A stretch of 48,669 nt of DNA, taken from NCBI GenBank assembly GCA_020725925.1, contig DYTN01000002.1:108993-157661 (forward strand). Reading direction: 5' to 3'. The stretch's first letter is position 1. Every line of letters starts with the position of its first letter. The notes under the pieces are model-generated. The model did not search any database and was not told where the DNA came from. It saw only the letters and a list, made by a program, of their open reading frames with translations. Shown piece by piece: positions 31,502 through 40,718 of this stretch. A program made the translations under genes and the position numbers. This DNA is from Methanobacteriota archaeon. GTDB lineage: Archaea > Thermoplasmatota > Thermoplasmata > UBA10834.

Positions 31502-34500
31502 ATGGGTTTGGAGTCTAGGAAGCTTTGGAAGGACGAGGGCGGTGTGTCCGAAGTCGTCGGCAACATACTGATCCTCATGATAACCGTCATCCTGTTCAGC
31601 AGCATCATCGCGTTCGTCGGCAGCATGCCCGTGCCCGAGCAGGCGACCAAGGCCGACTTCTCGGCGAGCATATCGTTCTGGGAAAACGGCGCGAAGGCCA
31701 ACCTCACCGTGACGAAGGCCGGAGGCGCCATCATGGACGCCGAGGACACAATGATCATAGTCGATGTGGACGACGTCAACGAGGGGTACGACCTCGGCAC
31801 GGATGAGGGGCTCGGGGGAGCAGACCAGTGGAAGACGGGCATGTCCTGGACCAAGACCCTGACAGGCACGACTTACACCAGCACGGTGGTCGTGACCGTC
31901 ATTGACCTCGTGAAGCACGCCTCCGTGTGGACGAGCCAGGTCACCGGAGGCACGGGAGGCAACCCGCCGAGCATACTGCAGAGGTATGCAGACAGCGACC
32001 GGAACACCTCGACGGCCGACCCCGTCAGGGAGTGGGACGACTTCAGCCTCTTCGTGACCATCGTGGACCCCGACAACGACCTCAACACGACCGACGGGAT
32101 TTGGATAGACTCGTCTCAGGTCGAGGGTGCGAGCTACACTCACAGGTTGCCCGCGGCCGACAGCCCGGGCGGAGGCGTCTACCGGTGGGACTTCAACGAC
32201 ATACAGACCAGGGACCTCAGCGCCGAGGACCTGGACGGCGGGGTAATAATGATACATGCATGGGACTCCGCGGGCCACAAGGCGATCTCGTCCTTCGTGC
32301 TCACTATCACCCAGCTCCCGGTCCAGGAGATCCCGGTTTCGGAGGAGGACGAGATCGTATACACTGGCGACAGCAACCTGCCCTCGTACATCCGCTGGTT
32401 CTTCGCCAACCAGGGCTTCGGGGTGTTCCCGGAGAGGTACATCAACGGGAGCGAGACCGGCAGGCCAGAGACCTCTACCATATCGACGCACTTCGACAAG
32501 GACCATCTGGTGTTCGTCAGGTTCGCGAGCAAGGTCATGGACAACGTCGCCGTGCAGAACGACCTTACCCTCACGGACATCAGGACGGGCGTCGAGCGTC
32601 TGCCCGCGTTCAATGAGTCCGCAGGCAGCACGGCTGCGAACCCGTTCTACTCGATCCCGTCGGGCGGCGGCATCTACCTGTTCGAGGCCCAGTTCAACAC
32701 GAGCACCCTGCCCCCGGGCGCGTACGGGATGGAGATCACCCTCAAGAACAACCCGACCCCACCCAACACCCAGGCAGTGTACACAGGCTCCATCACGTTG
32801 TTCGTCAGCGCGGTCGGCTCGCCGATCACGGATGAGTTCTTCCCCGAGATCGAGCTGTACAAGGACCAGGCGCTCACCACTGTGTGGGGCGAAAGGACAA
32901 CGCCATTCGAGATATCCTCCTCTGACAGCTTCAGGGCCTGGGTCGCCATCCGAGTGCTCGACACTGAGACCGCCAGCCCGCCACCTGTGAGCGTGGCCGA
33001 GATCAGGATAAGCGACGGGTCAGGCGCCGCGGAACTCTATGGCGTGCCGCCCGCTGGCAGCATGATGTCCCGCATATGGAGGTACGACCCGGAGTACTAC
33101 AACTTCAGCATCGACCTCAGACTGAACAACGGGGTCCAGTGGAGAGCCGGCACGAACTCGTACACAATCGAGATCTCGAAGTTCAACGACACGAACGAAG
33201 GCATCTACTCCCTGTCCCACCAGATATTCGTCAAGGGCGCGGGCGCGAGGGCGGACTTCCTCGTCGGCACGACGGGCATGGCCGGCGGCCAGAGCAACTT
33301 CAACTCGAGGGAGTACCTGTACCACATACAGAACAACCTTCTGTTCAGCACAAGGATCATGTGGCTCTATGAGGCGACCCCCAGCGCCAACAACGACTAC
33401 ACCGTCACGGCCCTTGGCGTGGGCGACCTGGACGGCGACGGCGACAGGGATGTCCTGATGGGCCAGGGTTCGAGCAACTACCTGTACTACTTCGAGAACA
33501 CGCTCAACACGTTCGGCATATGGCAGTCAGGAAGCCAGGTATCCCGGCCCGAGGGGTACGCCTCCAGGGTCAGCTGGATCACCTTCGGCGATGTGAACGG
33601 CGACGGGGACCAGGACTTCGCGTGGTCTAGCTCGGCCGGCCAGGTAGTGATATACAACACGACCTACGGCTCGACCGGCTGGATATACACTCCGCCGGCC
33701 ACCAAGGGCTGGTCCACGCCAGTCGCCAAGATCGCCCTCGAGGACATGACCGGTGACGGGCGCGCGGACCTCGTCGTTTTGGGCGGCGGGGACATAAGCG
33801 TGTACGACCTGAAGTACGCGTACGACCCGCTACTCGCATCTCAGAGGTTGGCCAAGGAGCGCGTCACACTCTCGACCGGCGCGACTGTCGACTTCGACAT
33901 CGAGGACATGAACAATGACGGCAGGAAAGACATCCTGACCGCCGACACCACAGCTGCCTTCGCAGGCGGCGTGAACGGCGTCAATGTGAACGAATACTCA
34001 ACGGTCGCTGGCACGAAGAAGACGCTTGACGCTGCGGCCGCCGGATACAACCCGCAGATGCTGGCAGGTGACGACACCCTTGGGAGCGTCAGCAACACCT
34101 ATGCGGTGGAGGGGGCTTACATAGAGTTCTCCGAGAACGGCACAGGCGGCGACAGCCCGATAGGCGCCGTGGTGGCGACCATGAAATTCCTGACTCTGAC
34201 TAACAGCCCCGACCAGGAACTGCGGGTCTACGCCAGGCTGGGTACTGCCGGCTCTGGGACCCCTGAGAGCTTCTATGTCTGGTACTCAATCGACGGGATC
34301 TACTTCACGCCGATCATGACCGTGTACTCCGAGAGCTGGGCGTACTACAACTACTCGCTTCCGGCCAGCGTGGCGAGCAAGGCCATATACCTGCGGTTCA
34401 CGGACGCCTACAACACCGCGGACAGCGGGGCGGTGAGGGACTGGATACAGGTCGACATGGCGGCCATCTTCACTGACACGTTTGGAGGCTACGCAGGCAA

Positions 34501-35032
34501 GCCTGTCGTCGCGGGCACCACCTGGAAGGTCGTGAGGGCGGCCGCGATAGACGGCCCGTTCAGCGGCACGAACCAGTACCACGAGGTTGTCGTGGCGAAG
34601 CACCACGACACTGTGTCCACGAACTCCCTCTGGAAGGTCTACAGGAATGTCGCGTCCACCTGGGTGCCCCTGACGGGTGAGCTCGCGGGCAGCACGTCGT
34701 TCTATGTGTCCTCGGCCTCGAAGGTCACGAGCGGGTGGTACGGCAACGACGATGGTGACATGCTAGACGCCAATGATGTCGCCCCGACGATCTTCGATGC
34801 TGTTGACATCAACGGCGACGGGTACACGGACATCTTCACCGTCAACTACACCACCACTGGTGCCAACGACCCGAAGGTGTCCAAGATAGGGTTCTACATG
34901 AACCTGTGGAGCGGGACGGGCATGTACTGGCGGTACTTCCATGTGAAGACCTGGACCATCGACGCCCCGAGCGGCTCGGCGAAGGACCCGTGGGTGTGCA
35001 TCCTCTCAGTGATCAACCTGACGGTGGCCTAG
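31502..35032 (+). CDS. giant type IV pilin-like surface protein with FG-GAP/VCBS beta-propeller repeats
   Basis: About 1,176 residues. The N-terminus is a class III (type IV pilin-like) signal: KLWKDEGG, then SEVVGNILILMITVILF, cut before the hydrophobic helix as in archaeal pilins. Beta-rich extracellular domains follow (about 40-620). Then FG-GAP/VCBS repeats with calcium-binding DxDxDG loops: GDLDGDGDRD (about 640), GDVNGDGDQD (695), EDMTGDGRAD (745), EDMNNDGRKD (799) and VDINGDGYTD (1098), with a beta-sandwich between the last two. I start at the ATG at 31502 after GGAGGA. No C-terminal anchor is visible. It is probably an adhesin or pilus tip protein, controlled by the divergent regulator. 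Confidence 0.85.
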   Translation: MGLESRKLWKDEGGVSEVVGNILILMITVILFSSIIAFVGSMPVPEQATKADFSASISFWENGAKANLTVTKAGGAIMDAEDTMIIVDVDDVNEGYDLGTDEGLGGADQWKTGMSWTKTLTGTTYTSTVVVTVIDLVKHASVWTSQVTGGTGGNPPSILQRYADSDRNTSTADPVREWDDFSLFVTIVDPDNDLNTTDGIWIDSSQVEGASYTHRLPAADSPGGGVYRWDFNDIQTRDLSAEDLDGGVIMIHAWDSAGHKAISSFVLTITQLPVQEIPVSEEDEIVYTGDSNLPSYIRWFFANQGFGVFPERYINGSETGRPETSTISTHFDKDHLVFVRFASKVMDNVAVQNDLTLTDIRTGVERLPAFNESAGSTAANPFYSIPSGGGIYLFEAQFNTSTLPPGAYGMEITLKNNPTPPNTQAVYTGSITLFVSAVGSPITDEFFPEIELYKDQALTTVWGERTTPFEISSSDSFRAWVAIRVLDTETASPPPVSVAEIRISDGSGAAELYGVPPAGSMMSRIWRYDPEYYNFSIDLRLNNGVQWRAGTNSYTIEISKFNDTNEGIYSLSHQIFVKGAGARADFLVGTTGMAGGQSNFNSREYLYHIQNNLLFSTRIMWLYEATPSANNDYTVTALGVGDLDGDGDRDVLMGQGSSNYLYYFENTLNTFGIWQSGSQVSRPEGYASRVSWITFGDVNGDGDQDFAWSSSAGQVVIYNTTYGSTGWIYTPPATKGWSTPVAKIALEDMTGDGRADLVVLGGGDISVYDLKYAYDPLLASQRLAKERVTLSTGATVDFDIEDMNNDGRKDILTADTTAAFAGGVNGVNVNEYSTVAGTKKTLDAAAAGYNPQMLAGDDTLGSVSNTYAVEGAYIEFSENGTGGDSPIGAVVATMKFLTLTNSPDQELRVYARLGTAGSGTPESFYVWYSIDGIYFTPIMTVYSESWAYYNYSLPASVASKAIYLRFTDAYNTADSGAVRDWIQVDMAAIFTDTFGGYAGKPVVAGTTWKVVRAAAIDGPFSGTNQYHEVVVAKHHDTVSTNSLWKVYRNVASTWVPLTGELAGSTSFYVSSASKVTSGWYGNDDGDMLDANDVAPTIFDAVDINGDGYTDIFTVNYTTTGANDPKVSKIGFYMNLWSGTGMYWRYFHVKTWTIDAPSGSAKDPWVCILSVINLTVA

Positions 35033-35057
35033 ACCGGCCCGGCCAAAACCCTTTTCA

Positions 35058-35687
35058 CTACCCTTCTTTTGAGCTCCTCAGCAGCCTCGCCACATCGGCC
35101 GACCGCTCGAGCTCTATGACCGCGAGAAGCGACTTCGCGCCGTCGCACGCCCTCTCGATGCCCTTCGCCATCGCCTGGGCGCGCCTGGCCTCTATCATCC
35201 CGAACCCCTCGAGGCTGTTCACTGTCCTGTCCCAGGCAAGGACGAACTCCTCGGCGCTCCTGTCGCTGAACCTTCTCCTTTTCATGAGCCAGGTCCTCGT
35301 GGAGTGCCTGAACAGGGTGGTGCCGGGCACTGCAGCGCAGTATAGTTCCGAGTAGGCGTCCTCGTCCATGTCGACCGGCACGAGCCTGATGCCCGCGTGG
35401 TCGGCGAGCTCGACGGCAGCCACATAGCACGGCGGAGGGGCGGCCACCTCGCCGAACCTGCTGAGCCCCTCCGCATATATCTCCTCGTACCTGGACAGCT
35501 CTGGCTCGAAATCCTCAGGGAGGTTCCTGAGGCCTTCCAACTCCTCCTTGGAGATGGATACGGCGACGCCGTCCGGCCTGATCTTCTCGAAAGCTTCCCG
35601 CACCTTCTCGGCCTCGGATTTCAGGCCCTTGATGACGCCGAGGAGGTGTACCGTGCATCCTCGGGCCTTGATTGTCTCCAAGGTCAA
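35058..35687 (-). CDS. TraB/PrgY-like protein (tentative)
   Basis: A 209-residue soluble protein that starts CTVHLLGVIKGLKSEAEKVR and continues IRPDGVAVSISKEEL, the layout of TraB/PrgY proteins (usually ...LIGTAHVS...VRPDVVAVEL). The usual His in the first motif is absent here (GVIKG), so if related it has lost the proposed catalytic residue. The C-terminal half is helical and rich in Arg and Ala. Its ATG overlaps the stop of the XRE-type regulator gene by 4 bp, so the two are translated together. Family call is weak. Confidence 0.45.
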   Translation of the reverse strand: MTLETIKARGCTVHLLGVIKGLKSEAEKVREAFEKIRPDGVAVSISKEELEGLRNLPEDFEPELSRYEEIYAEGLSRFGEVAAPPPCYVAAVELADHAGIRLVPVDMDEDAYSELYCAAVPGTTLFRHSTRTWLMKRRRFSDRSAEEFVLAWDRTVNSLEGFGMIEARRAQAMAKGIERACDGAKSLLAVIELERSADVARLLRSSKEG

Positions 35688-36643
35688 GTCTTCCTCCTCT
35701 TCTCTCGCTGGAGGATTAGCTCCAGCACATCGTCCGCATCATCCGCTCTTCGCAGCTCGTCCCTCGTGATCAGCGGCGTGCCCTCGATGGCCTCGACTGA
35801 GGTCTCCTTCTGGACGAAGATGACCGACTTGCGCTCGGTCACCCTTGATATGTTGCCCACGACCCTCGCCTTCCTTGCGGTCATCCGGGGGTCTTCCTCG
35901 ACGCCAGTCAGGAGAAGCAGGTCCCTCTCGCTCGCGAGGGCGTCGAACGGGCACCTGATGGTGGGCGTCACCGAATATCCGATCTCCCTCAGCATCTCGA
36001 ACACGTCCCTGTTCAGGCCCTTGAACTCGTCGAAGGACTTGAGCGTCCTGGCGACCTCGGAAGTGTACGAGAAGGGGTTCAAAGGGACGACGATGGGTTC
36101 GTTGAGGAACTGCTCGAGCCTGGCCGCGATGTCGATCATCGCGCCCATGCCGCTCTCGTACATCTGGATGGCCTTCCTCGACACGCCGGCTATCTCCGCG
36201 AGCATCCCCAGGGAGATGTTCCTCTCCTCTCGGACGCGCCTTATGAGCTCGCCGTCCAGCCTCACGTACAGCCCGCCTGGGGCGGCGTAGACGAACGGGG
36301 GCACGCCCTCCAGAATGTGCTCGTGGAATGTGCTCTCTGAGATGATCGGTATGCCGAACCTCGAGTACAGTATGCCGTCCTCGAGCTTGCCAGCGCCCGA
36401 GTGCAGGCCGATAACCATCGGGCTGCCGTTGAGCGTCGTCGCGAGTATCCTGAGCTCCTCCGCGTCCTCCGGGGACAGGGAGTCTATGTTGGACAGCGCC
36501 TTGATGATCAGCAGCTGCTTGTCCCTGCGCGCGATGATGTCGAAGCTTATGCTCCTGATGCTGTGAGGGTCGGAGATGAAGAACCCTGATTTTGCCAGCT
36601 TTTCCCTGAGGTGCGTGAGCAGCTCTTCCCTCTTTCCTGTCAT
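35684..36643 (-). CDS. archaeal HTH (XRE-type) transcriptional regulator
   Basis: A 319-residue protein of the conserved archaeal family of putative HTH-type regulators (HAMAP MF_00584 type). The N-terminal domain resembles a nuclease-like fold (SISFDIIARRDKQLLIIKAL), and a central helix-turn-helix lies at about 129-180 (IRRVREERNISLGMLAEIAG, VSRKAIQMYESG). The C-terminal domain includes GYSVTPTIRCPFDALA and repeats the restriction-like pattern. Function is not known beyond DNA binding. Located between cdc48 (64 bp upstream) and the TraB-like gene, which it overlaps. Confidence 0.85.
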   Translation of the reverse strand: MTGKREELLTHLREKLAKSGFFISDPHSIRSISFDIIARRDKQLLIIKALSNIDSLSPEDAEELRILATTLNGSPMVIGLHSGAGKLEDGILYSRFGIPIISESTFHEHILEGVPPFVYAAPGGLYVRLDGELIRRVREERNISLGMLAEIAGVSRKAIQMYESGMGAMIDIAARLEQFLNEPIVVPLNPFSYTSEVARTLKSFDEFKGLNRDVFEMLREIGYSVTPTIRCPFDALASERDLLLLTGVEEDPRMTARKARVVGNISRVTERKSVIFVQKETSVEAIEGTPLITRDELRRADDADDVLELILQREKRRKT

Positions 36644-36707
36644 CTCAGACCCTTTCGCTTCGCGTTGTCTACTATCGCGTCCCTGGATTTGAACCTTCCA
36701 TCGATGG

Positions 36708-38891
36708 TCATCGATACATGCTATTGGGTGCGAGCTTCTCGTACTTCTTCAGCTCGGTCTCCGTCATCGGCTCGACGTTCTCCATGGCCTTCTCGAAGTA
36801 CTTCATCCCGACCTTGTGCTTCTTGATCTTGTCCTCTTCCATCTCGCCGCCCTCGAGGACATAGTCCCTTATGGCCAGCATGACGGCCTCGTTGCACACA
36901 GCGGCTATCTCCGCGCCCGTGTAGTTGTCCATCTTGGCTGCGAGCTTGTTCAGGTCGACGTCATCAGCCAGGGGCTTGCCCTTCGTGTGAATCCTGAGTA
37001 TCTCCTTCCTCGCGTCGAGGTCTGGAGGGGCGATGAACACGAGCCTGTCGAACCTCCCCGGCCGGAGCAGCGCAGGGTCTATGATGTCCGGGCGGTTCGT
37101 CGCCGCAATCACGATCACGTTGTGGAGGGGCTCCAGACCGTCCATCTCGGTCAGTATCTGGCTTATGACCCTCTCCGTGACCCCCGAGTCGTGCGATGTG
37201 CCTCGCACTGGTGCGATGGCGTCGATCTCGTCGAGGAATATGACGCACGGGGCGGCCTGCCTCGCCTTCCTGAAAGTCTCCCGGACGGCCTTCTCGCTCT
37301 CCCCGACCCACTTGGACAGGAACTCCGGCCCCTTGACGCCTATGAAGTTGGCCTGGCTCTCCGTGGCGACGGCCTTTGCGAGGAGGGTCTTGCCGGTCCC
37401 GGGTGGTCCGTACAACAGGATGCCCTTGGGTGCGGTCGCATTCATGTGCTTGTACAACGCGCCGTAGCGGAGAGGCCACTCGACCGATTCCATGAGCTCC
37501 TGCTTGGGCTCCTCCAGCCCTCCTATGTCCTCCCACTTCACGTTGGGGGACTCGAGCAGGACCTCCCTGAGGGTCGAGGGCTGCATCTCCCTGTAGGCCT
37601 CCATGAAGTTGTCCATCGTCACGCTCAGGCTGTTCAGCACCTCCACTGGGATCGAATCGGCCTCGAGGTCTCTGGTGGGCAAGATCTTCCTGAGCGCGCG
37701 CATCGCTGCCTCTCTCGTCAGAGCCGCAAGGTCTGCGCCGACGTAGCCGTGGGTCATGCTTGCCAGCTGGACAAGGTCGACATCGTCTGCAAGGGGCATG
37801 CCCCGCGTGTGTATCTGGAGTATCTCGAGCCTTCCATCCTTGTCGGGGATTCCCAGCTCTATCTCCCTGTCGAACCTGCCCGGTCTTCTGATGGCAGGGT
37901 CGAGCGCGTTGGGCCTGTTCGTGGCCCCTATTACCACGACCTTGCCCCTCCCCCCCAGGCCGTCCATGAGCGCCAGCAGCTGGGCGACGATCCTTCGCTC
38001 GGTCTCCGCGGTCACCTCGTCCCTCTTGGGCGCGATGGAGTCTATCTCGTCTATGAAGACGATGCTCGGAGCGCTCTCGGCGGCCTCCTTGAATATCTCC
38101 CTCAGCCGCTCCTCGCTCTCCCCGTAGAACTTGCTCATTATCTCGGGGCCGCCTATGGACGTGAAGTTGGCGCTAGTCTCAGATGCGACGGCCTTCGCCA
38201 GGAGCGTCTTGCCTGTGCCTGGCGGGCCGTGCAGGAGCACGCCCTTGGGCGCCTCCACGCCGAGCTTCTCGAACAGCTCCGGGTGCCTGAGCGGTAGCTC
38301 TATCATCTCCCTGACCTTGGCCACCTCGTCAGTGAGGCCGCCTATGTCCTCATAGGCGACCTTCGGGCCCTTCGCGACCTCCTGCTTCGCGGGCTTCTCG
38401 CTGAGCTTGACCTCGGTGAAGCTCTGGATGAGCCCAGCCTCTGCGGCCGGAGTGAAGTTCTGGACCACTAGGTCGAACTTCCTCCCCATGATGGTGACTT
38501 CGACGAGGTCCCCCTTCACGATGGGCCTGCCGTCGAGCACCTGGACAAGGTACTCTTCGCCGCCAACGATCTTGACCGGCTGCGTCGGGGCCAGGGTCAC
38601 CTTCGTCGCCGGCTTGGGCACGGTCTTCCTGATGGAGACCTTCTCGTCCAGGCCGACGCCGGCGTTCTTGCGTATGCCCCCGTCGATCCTGATGGTCCCG
38701 CGGTTCTCGTCCTCCGGGTAGCCCTGGTAGACTGTGACTGCTGTGGACCTCGTGCCCTCTATGAGGACCGTGTCCCCCTGGTTCAGGTCGAGTATGCGCA
38801 TGAGCGCAGGATCTATCCTGGCGATTCCCTTGCCGTCGTCCGATGATTTCGCCTGGACGACCCTGAGTATCTTCTCCTTCTTCTCAGCCAT
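36708..38891 (-). CDS. cdc48: CDC48/VCP AAA+ ATPase
   Basis: Unfoldase of archaea and eukaryotes. The N-terminal double-psi barrel (about 1-180) precedes two AAA+ rings: D1 with GPPGTGKT, FIDEIDSIAPKRDE and a Cdc48-type second region of homology, and D2 with GPPGTGKT, FLDEIDAIAPVRG and NRPDIIDPALLRPGRFDR. The last three residues are Met-Tyr-Arg, a hydrophobic-Tyr-X (HbYX) tail of the type that docks ATPases onto the 20S proteasome. Start is the ATG at 38891; a GTG nine bases upstream is possible. The hsp20 gene lies 77 bp upstream on the same strand. Confidence 0.95.
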   Translation of the reverse strand: MAEKKEKILRVVQAKSSDDGKGIARIDPALMRILDLNQGDTVLIEGTRSTAVTVYQGYPEDENRGTIRIDGGIRKNAGVGLDEKVSIRKTVPKPATKVTLAPTQPVKIVGGEEYLVQVLDGRPIVKGDLVEVTIMGRKFDLVVQNFTPAAEAGLIQSFTEVKLSEKPAKQEVAKGPKVAYEDIGGLTDEVAKVREMIELPLRHPELFEKLGVEAPKGVLLHGPPGTGKTLLAKAVASETSANFTSIGGPEIMSKFYGESEERLREIFKEAAESAPSIVFIDEIDSIAPKRDEVTAETERRIVAQLLALMDGLGGRGKVVVIGATNRPNALDPAIRRPGRFDREIELGIPDKDGRLEILQIHTRGMPLADDVDLVQLASMTHGYVGADLAALTREAAMRALRKILPTRDLEADSIPVEVLNSLSVTMDNFMEAYREMQPSTLREVLLESPNVKWEDIGGLEEPKQELMESVEWPLRYGALYKHMNATAPKGILLYGPPGTGKTLLAKAVATESQANFIGVKGPEFLSKWVGESEKAVRETFRKARQAAPCVIFLDEIDAIAPVRGTSHDSGVTERVISQILTEMDGLEPLHNVIVIAATNRPDIIDPALLRPGRFDRLVFIAPPDLDARKEILRIHTKGKPLADDVDLNKLAAKMDNYTGAEIAAVCNEAVMLAIRDYVLEGGEMEEDKIKKHKVGMKYFEKAMENVEPMTETELKKYEKLAPNSMYR

Positions 38892-38968
38892 GATGAGCAC
38901 CGATCGAAATGATGAGTCAAGAAATCCTGAAAGCGAAATAGGTTTTTCTCACTGCAGCATCGAACGGC

Positions 38969-39472
38969 TCACTTCACCGGGACCTTCTTGGTCTTCTTCT
39001 CGGGAGGAGCCGCCTTGGGGAGCTTCACCGTGAGGATGCCGTCCTTCAGCTCTGCCTCGGCCTTCTCCGAAAGGACCGCCTCTGGCAGCGGGAGGGACCT
39101 GTAGAACTTCGAGTAGCGTCTCTCCCTTCGGATGAAGCCCTTCTCCTTGTCCTCCTCCCTCTCTTCGCTCTTGGTCTCGCCCGAGATCTCAATCTCGTTC
39201 TCGGTGACCTCGATATTGAGGTCTTCCTTGTTGATGCCGGGGATCTCTGCTTTGACAGTGTACTCCTTGCCGTTGTCGGCTAGGTCTATCAGGGGCTGCC
39301 TGACAAGCTCTCTCGCAAAGGTCCTCGGGGCGAGGAATGTGCTCTCCCACTCGGACCTGAAGTCGTCGAACAGCCTGTCCATGTCCGCCATGACCGACAT
39401 GGGGTTCATCCAGGAGGAGCCCCAGTAGTCCCTGGGCACAAGGCCTTCTTTTCTCTCTTTCCTTCTGATCAT
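38969..39472 (-). CDS. hsp20: small heat-shock protein Hsp20
   Basis: An alpha-crystallin-type holdase of 167 residues. The alpha-crystallin domain spans about 62-155 (PLIDLADNGKEYTVKAEIPG, EDLNIEVTENEIEISGE), ending in the conserved ELKDGILTVKLPK (AxLxxGxLxxxxP motif). A basic C-terminal tail has no clear I-X-I motif. Its leader has GGAGGTGA-type ribosome-binding sequence and a 7-bp hairpin at the predicted transcript start. With cdc48 downstream on the same strand, the pair links holdase and unfoldase in one protein-quality locus. Confidence 0.93.
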   Translation of the reverse strand: MIRRKERKEGLVPRDYWGSSWMNPMSVMADMDRLFDDFRSEWESTFLAPRTFARELVRQPLIDLADNGKEYTVKAEIPGINKEDLNIEVTENEIEISGETKSEEREEDKEKGFIRRERRYSKFYRSLPLPEAVLSEKAEAELKDGILTVKLPKAAPPEKKTKKVPVK

Positions 39473-39496
39473 CTTGTGTTCACCTCCATATTTCGA

Positions 39497-39513
39497 GAGG
39501 TTCCATGAACCTC
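39497..39513 (-). promoter_or_regulatory. perfect inverted repeat at the hsp20 transcript start
   Basis: GAGGTTC-CAT-GAACCTC is a perfect 7-bp stem, placed about 25 bp downstream of the minus-strand reading of the TATA-like run at 39536-39545 and before the GGAGGTGA ribosome-binding site. It may be a heat-shock operator or an RNA thermometer-like leader hairpin. Confidence 0.5.
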
Positions 39514-39662
39514 GGCGGATTGATTATGTTAGCGCTTCTATATAATGGTTGTGAATGACCTTTTGGGTCGTCCCAGGCATGGCCAGCTTGCTGGCAAGAC
39601 TCAATCAGACCGCTCGGAAGACGACCACAACTAATAACCACGAATCGCCATATTCGGGCCGC

Positions 39663-40718
39663 ATGGTCGGACTACTCCAGGGCGACGCAGTCATCGTCCA
39701 AGACCAGGCTGAGGCGAGCCAAATACACAACAAGGGGTACTATGGAATCCCTCAATCAGGCGGAGCCCTGAAGCTGGACCTCATGGAGGCGATCTACCTC
39801 GCCGAATCGGCTCGGCTCGTGGTGCAGTCCGAAGAGAGGGAGCTTCCCGCCGGCGAACTCCTAAGATTGGCGCACAGGATTTCCGAAGGGTTCGAGATCA
39901 GATACCTGGTCTATCGTGAGCTTAGGTCGAGGGGATACATCGTCAAGCTCGGCCAGCCTCCTCTGGACTTCCGGGTCTTCCCAAGGGGCGGAGCGCCCAA
40001 CAAGACGCCCAGCAAGTGGTGGGTCGGGGCGATTTCAGAACGCTGGGAGTTCAACCTGGGCGACCTCCTCAAGAACCTCGACCGGACCACCGACGTGCGG
40101 AAGAAGCTACTGCTGGCAGTCGTGGACGAGGAGAGCGATGTCACGTACTACGAGGTCAGGCGCGTCACGCCGAAGGGGCGGCTCGGCGCCTTGGACATCG
40201 TCCAGCCCGTCGCTGGCGTGCTTATGGCGGATCGTGTGCTCGTTCCCGATTCTGCAGGTGCGTCTTCTCTCCACAGCGGACACAACTTCGGCAAGCTGAT
40301 CGGCCCGACCCTTCAGCTCTCGCTGATAGAGGCAGCGTTCCTGGTTGAGCTGGGTGCGCTGAAGCTGAGCGACGCGAAGACGGGCAGGGGGGTCGCGCTC
40401 TCATCGCTGAGGAAGCGTGCACGCGAACTCCAGCCCGACTTCGATCTCAGGCTCGACGCGTTCAAGGACATGAAGGCGAAGGGGTTGATAGTGAAGACCG
40501 GGTTCAAGTACGGCTCGCACTTCAGGGCGTACGAAGGCGACCCGGGCAAGCAGCATGCGAGGTATCTAGTTCACGCGGTCCCGAAGGACTACACCGCTAT
40601 GTGGCCCGAAGTGAGCAGGGCGGTCAGGCTCGCCCATGGGGTGAAGAAGGAGATACTGCTCGGGCGGGTGGCCGATAAGGAAGTGGAATACGTCAGCCTG
40701 AGCAGGTACAGGCCCTGA
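39663..40718 (+). CDS. endA: tRNA-splicing endonuclease EndA (tandem alpha2 type)
   Basis: Cuts archaeal pre-tRNA introns at bulge-helix-bulge motifs. The 351-residue protein holds two endonuclease repeats (about 1-175 and 176-351), the arrangement of alpha2-type enzymes. The second repeat carries the catalytic residues: KTGFKYGSHFRAYEGD with Tyr, HARYLVHAV with His, and GVKKEILLGRV with the Lys. The first repeat is degenerate but keeps the fold (RSRGYIVKLGQ, PPLDFRVFPRG). I start at ATG 39663, which matches the usual LLQGDAVIV opening; two in-frame ATGs upstream would add an odd Thr/Asn tract. Confidence 0.92.
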   Translation: MVGLLQGDAVIVQDQAEASQIHNKGYYGIPQSGGALKLDLMEAIYLAESARLVVQSEERELPAGELLRLAHRISEGFEIRYLVYRELRSRGYIVKLGQPPLDFRVFPRGGAPNKTPSKWWVGAISERWEFNLGDLLKNLDRTTDVRKKLLLAVVDEESDVTYYEVRRVTPKGRLGALDIVQPVAGVLMADRVLVPDSAGASSLHSGHNFGKLIGPTLQLSLIEAAFLVELGALKLSDAKTGRGVALSSLRKRARELQPDFDLRLDAFKDMKAKGLIVKTGFKYGSHFRAYEGDPGKQHARYLVHAVPKDYTAMWPEVSRAVRLAHGVKKEILLGRVADKEVEYVSLSRYRP

